Under the pieces are notes generated by a model. It searched no databases. It had not been told where the DNA came from and saw only the letters and a list, made by a program, of their open reading frames with translations. From assembly GCA_017940565.1 (NCBI GenBank), contig JAGAYH010000050.1:1-35135 (forward strand): 35,135 nt of DNA. The letters run 5' to 3'. Origin of the DNA: Bacteroidaceae bacterium (GTDB lineage: Bacteria > Bacteroidota > Bacteroidia > Bacteroidales > Bacteroidaceae). Below are positions 32,751 to 35,135 of the stretch, piece by piece; the first letter of the stretch is position 1, and every line of letters starts with the position of its first letter. A program made the translations under genes and the position numbers.

Positions 32751-32973
32751 TTTATTCTTTTTATTATTATACAGAATTTCATACATCTACAAGGGACTAT
32801 TCTATTGGGGCTTTCATACAATTGTAACTAGCACACCAAAATTCAAGATAATTTTCTTACAGAATTCCCAGAAATGCTACTAAAACTTGCGTAATGATAG
32901 ATATTATTATCCATAAAACCTATGCCTACCGCTTCCCCCTGCTTCAGCATTAAAGTTTGACACGGATGGATAT

Positions 32974-33012
32974 AAAAAGACGTGGGAGAAACTTCTGCTG
33001 CTTATCCCACGT
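32974..33012 (-). terminator. Terminator closing the candidate ncRNA
   Basis: On the minus strand ACGTGGGA (33005-33012) pairs with TCCCACGT (32980-32987) over a 17-nt loop, then C and TTTTT. It lies about 225 nt before the protease ATG; that intervening stretch (32751-32973) shows no convincing promoter, so attenuation of a long leader is possible. Confidence 0.6.
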
Positions 33013-33105
33013 ACAGGCTCTCGCATTGCCTACTCTCAAGACAAGCAACTCAGCCAGCCCACGCCGATGCGTATTACTCTTAGTATGCTCGTAATTTCAA
33101 TAAAA

Positions 33106-33147
33106 TCATTTGCATACAGGGTATATACACCCACGCAGACGCTTCAT
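33106..33147 (-). CDS. Possible 13-aa leader peptide inside the ncRNA
   Basis: On the minus strand GGAGG (33155-33159) stands 7 nt before an ATG that opens MKRLRGCIYPVCK and a TGA. A strong Shine-Dalgarno is unusual in Bacteroidetes, so either this is a genuine leader peptide or GGAGG is part of the RNA fold. The peptide is not recognised. Confidence 0.25.
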   Translation of the reverse strand: MKRLRGCIYPVCK

Positions 33148-33396
33148 TGCGTATCCTCCGAGAGTAACAAATTTGCGAGATTTGTACGTAGAAGATAACG
33201 TTTAGAAAACGTCCTTTGCTCCGCGGTTATACTGTAGAGGTGCGCGACCTCCGGTGCACAACATAGTGCGGAACTGTTCCATTAAGATTTTGACCCGCCG
33301 CTCCCTTTTGGGGTTGGCTAAGTCGGTGCAAAGTTAATGATTTCCTTTAAAAATGATTGTAAAGAGACCGCTTTTTTGTTTGAAAATTAAGACTAC

Positions 33397-33480
33397 TTAC
33401 CCATTTTCAGTTTGACGCATCTTAAGAAGGTCAAAATACATTAGGCGCGTATCCAATTTAAACGGATCTGTTTTAATCAT
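33397..33480 (-). CDS. Possible 27-aa small ORF or gene remnant
   Basis: The minus-strand frame MIKTDPFKLDTRLMYFDLLK then MRQTENG and a stop lies between the methyltransferase gene and the ncRNA promoter. The composition looks protein-like, but no family is recognised and no promoter is evident. It may be a remnant of a longer gene lost in this AT-rich stretch. The remainder of 33337-33614 holds nothing else I can support. Confidence 0.2.
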   Translation of the reverse strand: MIKTDPFKLDTRLMYFDLLKMRQTENG

Positions 33481-33614
33481 CTTATTAAGCACAATGAATG
33501 AAATCCATCAAGGATTATGCGATACTTTAGGGAACAAGAGCCCTCTTCTCTTTGGCATCACAACTAAAAATCAGTGGGAAGTCTGATTCTTATGTCTATC
33601 TTTATTAGACGAAC

Positions 33615-34502
33615 TTAGTTATCTTGTAGCCATGGAACTCCATAGTTTACTTCGGTGTCATCCGCCACAAAGAGATTCTCTGGAGGTAAAATAATCTTTG
33701 CCTTTGCTAACCGTTCTAGATAATCACTACGAATAGCGCTATTCTCTATTTCTTCTCTTCTGGCTTTACTTATAAACAAGAACTCATCTTCCAGTTCTAG
33801 ACCAAGATAGCGTCTTCCCAATAGATTAGCAGCAATGCCAGTTGTTGCACTTCCACTAAAAGGATCTAGAATCCATGCCCCCGGCCGGGTACTGGCCAGT
33901 ATCAATCTTGCCAATAAGCCCAGTGGCTTTTGCGTAGGGTGTTTTCCACATGACTTTTCCCACCTACCTATGGAAGGTAGTTGCCATACATCTGTCATCT
34001 GTTTATCCCCATTAAGTTGTTTCATCAGTTCATAGTTATAGTAATGAGCAACTTTTGGTGACTTTCTTGCCCAAATGATAAATTCAGTCGAATATGTAAA
34101 ATAACGGCATGAAATGTTTGGTGGAGGATTGGTTTTAGCCCATGTTATTACATTCAGAATCTTGAATCCCAACTTTAAGAGCTGTTGTTGCACACTGAAA
34201 ATATTATGGTGCGTTCCTGAAATCCAAATGGTAGCATTATCCTTCATGTGGTCTCTGCAAGCAGAAAGCCACCTCAGATTAAACGCATCCATTTCTTCAG
34301 GTGTTGAAGGCTTGTCCCATTCTCCCTTATCTACACAAACAATTTGACCACTTTTACAAGATATGCCGCCACCAGATAAAAAATATGGTGGATCTGCAAA
34401 AACCATGTCAAATCCGAATTTAAATTTTGACAAAGTCTCAACACAATCTCCCTTTATCAGGGTAAAATCTTTATTAGGTGATTTATAGAAAGATTCTAAC
34501 AT
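33615..34502 (-). CDS. Beta-class DNA methyltransferase, DpnA/M.MboIC-like
   Basis: A 295-aa N6-adenine/N4-cytosine DNA methyltransferase. The catalytic motif DPPY (Asp37-Tyr40) comes before the SAM-binding motif FSGSATTGIAA (about 218-228), the order that defines the beta class. Flanking segments GDCVETL, FADPPYFLSGGG, WISGTHHNIF, KTNPPPN, and KHPTQKPLGLLARLI are typical of the DpnA / M2.MboI / M.HinfI-like group, whose DpnA members modify GATC, including single strands. The target here is not proven. The gene begins immediately after the stop of the endonuclease-like gene with no gap, forming an R-then-M operon. Both are AT-rich relative to the backbone, which is consistent with transfer. 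Confidence 0.9.
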   Translation of the reverse strand: MLESFYKSPNKDFTLIKGDCVETLSKFKFGFDMVFADPPYFLSGGGISCKSGQIVCVDKGEWDKPSTPEEMDAFNLRWLSACRDHMKDNATIWISGTHHNIFSVQQQLLKLGFKILNVITWAKTNPPPNISCRYFTYSTEFIIWARKSPKVAHYYNYELMKQLNGDKQMTDVWQLPSIGRWEKSCGKHPTQKPLGLLARLILASTRPGAWILDPFSGSATTGIAANLLGRRYLGLELEDEFLFISKARREEIENSAIRSDYLERLAKAKIILPPENLFVADDTEVNYGVPWLQDN

Positions 34503-35135
34503 TTATTTTACGATACGATACCTTGCCGACCTGACAAGTTCTATACTATTATAATCATTCATATCGGTGAATTTGTATTGCCAAATATAATATAATTCAT
34601 CCCCGCCTATAGTTCTTTTTTCAAAGAAAACTGGAACGACATCCTTGTTTGTGTTCTCGGACCATTGCCTAAATGGATAGTACAATTGTCGGATAATCTC
34701 TGTAGTGTTAGAAGAATTTTTGGCTTCTATCAAAACAATTTGGTTCCTACCTTCATATCCAGCATCAACCTCTGTTTGGACACTTTCTGCCTTTATCTTA
34801 AAACCATTGACAGTAAATTCAAATTGTGGGGTGTATTTCCTTCCACGAATGGTAAGTACTAACGAAGGATCACTTATAAACGTCCTTATTAAGGAATTTG
34901 CATAAGCATAATCTAAGTGTTGCATTTCTGAATCACCTACTCTTGAACTCTCTAATTCGAAATCAAGTTGCTTATGATAATTTACAATTGGGGTATTTAT
35001 ATCAGGGACATCAACATACCCTTCTCCTTTTATGATATAATAATAGCCATTCTTCTTTGGAAGTAAGAATACCCCATTATCCTTAAATACTTGGGGACGA
35101 TCTTCTCTTCTATCTTGTTTACATAATATCCGCAC
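34503..35135 (-). CDS. Type II restriction endonuclease-like protein (N-terminus outside window)
   Basis: The C-terminal 210 residues of a protein whose start lies beyond the right edge; the first visible codon is an internal GTG or a chance start. A PD-(D/E)xK-like nuclease core is visible: TEVDAGYEGRNQIVLIEAKN gives the acidic residue (VDAG) and the E-A-K pair after a hydrophobic strand, followed by IIRQLYYPFRQW. Upstream lies MQHLDYAYANSLI. It does not resemble R.DpnII as I remember it, although the adjacent methyltransferase is DpnA-like, so recognition may differ from GATC or the enzyme may be a different lineage with the same site. Endonuclease function is inferred from the EAK core and the directly adjoining methyltransferase. 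Confidence 0.65.
   Translation of the reverse strand: MRILCKQDRREDRPQVFKDNGVFLLPKKNGYYYIIKGEGYVDVPDINTPIVNYHKQLDFELESSRVGDSEMQHLDYAYANSLIRTFISDPSLVLTIRGRKYTPQFEFTVNGFKIKAESVQTEVDAGYEGRNQIVLIEAKNSSNTTEIIRQLYYPFRQWSENTNKDVVPVFFEKRTIGGDELYYIWQYKFTDMNDYNSIELVRSARYRIVK

Larger units (their letters stand above)
32974..33336 (-). ncRNA. Candidate structured ncRNA or attenuated leader, about 350 nt
   Basis: On the minus strand a TAACTTTG box (33329-33336) is followed by a dense run of short hairpins: GGAACAGTTCC; GAGGT-loop-ACCTC; ACGTTT-loop-AAACGT; ACAAAT-loop-ATTTGT; GGGTGTATATACCC. It ends in a terminator at 32974-33012. It is far GC-richer and more structured than the spacer on either side. No tmRNA, RNase P, SRP or 6S signature was recognised. 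Two motifs recur inside it (GAGAGTA and ATACGCA). It lies upstream of the protease gene in the same direction, so it may be an independent RNA or a leader whose terminator controls the operon. From memory only, a frame within it resembles short peptides repeatedly annotated in Prevotella, which would suggest conservation. Confidence 0.5.

Noticed and set aside
32974-33336. tmRNA, RNase P RNA, SRP RNA or group II intron
   Set aside because: None of the conserved core sequences of these RNAs, as I know them, is present on either strand.

Overview
The window looks like a chromosomal segment of a GC-rich Bacteroidales bacterium, most likely Prevotellaceae-like. The grounds are repeated Bacteroidetes-type promoters (TTTG at about -33 and TAnnTTTG at about -7), an OmpA/OprF-type porin, secreted proteins ending in T9SS-like 'G(I/V)Y(V/I)..G.K' tails, dockerin and cohesin-like modules, a one-piece PutA, and the near absence of Shine-Dalgarno sequences. 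Genus-level placement is inference. No rRNA, tRNA, CRISPR array or intact transposase was recognised. All GC statements are eyeballed, not computed.

Layout. 1-840: C-terminal part of a secreted beta-strand-rich protein ending in a dockerin. 1.1-7.1 kb: housekeeping genes, namely a DUF3467 protein, a convergent MTA/SAH-type nucleosidase, an OmpA-family porin, malate dehydrogenase, then a divergent secreted GH20 hexosaminidase with an NMO/FabK-like flavoprotein behind it. 8.1-11.3 kb: an AT-rich accessory island on the minus strand. It holds an EcoRI-type adenine methyltransferase, a DUF262-HNH (GmrSD-like) nuclease and an unknown protein, joined by ATGA overlaps, followed by what looks like the first 26 codons of a GIY-YIG/T5orf172-type nuclease. 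This is probably a restriction/defence module. 11.8-16.6 kb: aminopeptidase P, gamma-carbonic-anhydrase-like protein and PriA, co-directional. 16.7-24.7 kb: a secreted M16 peptidase, a DUF5009/NagX-like membrane acyltransferase, and bifunctional PutA.

25.07-32.75 kb is a compact four-gene minus-strand operon. It encodes a 1315-aa secreted S8 protease with FN3, dockerin and a C-terminal sorting-like tail; a three-cohesin-like, ASH-like, dockerin protein; a cohesin-like protein with a T9SS-like tail; and a 62-aa peptide. The first pair overlaps by ATGA and the other gaps are 7 nt. With the dockerin protein at the left edge, this suggests a cell-surface cohesin/dockerin-type assembly built around a protease. 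The middle of the protease gene is strikingly AT-rich, as if one domain had been swapped in. Upstream lies a roughly 350-nt minus-strand segment bounded by a TAACTTTG promoter element and a hairpin-plus-T5 terminator, a candidate structured ncRNA or attenuated leader. 33.6-35.1 kb: an AT-rich type II restriction-modification locus, with a DpnA-like beta-class methyltransferase and an edge-truncated PD-(D/E)xK-like endonuclease.

Two dispersed repeat families also stand out. One is a palindrome family (three intergenic copies) whose arms differ in sequence but stay complementary. The other is an approximately 84-bp promoter-bearing hairpin element, present once before the DUF3467 gene and twice in tandem before the hexosaminidase.
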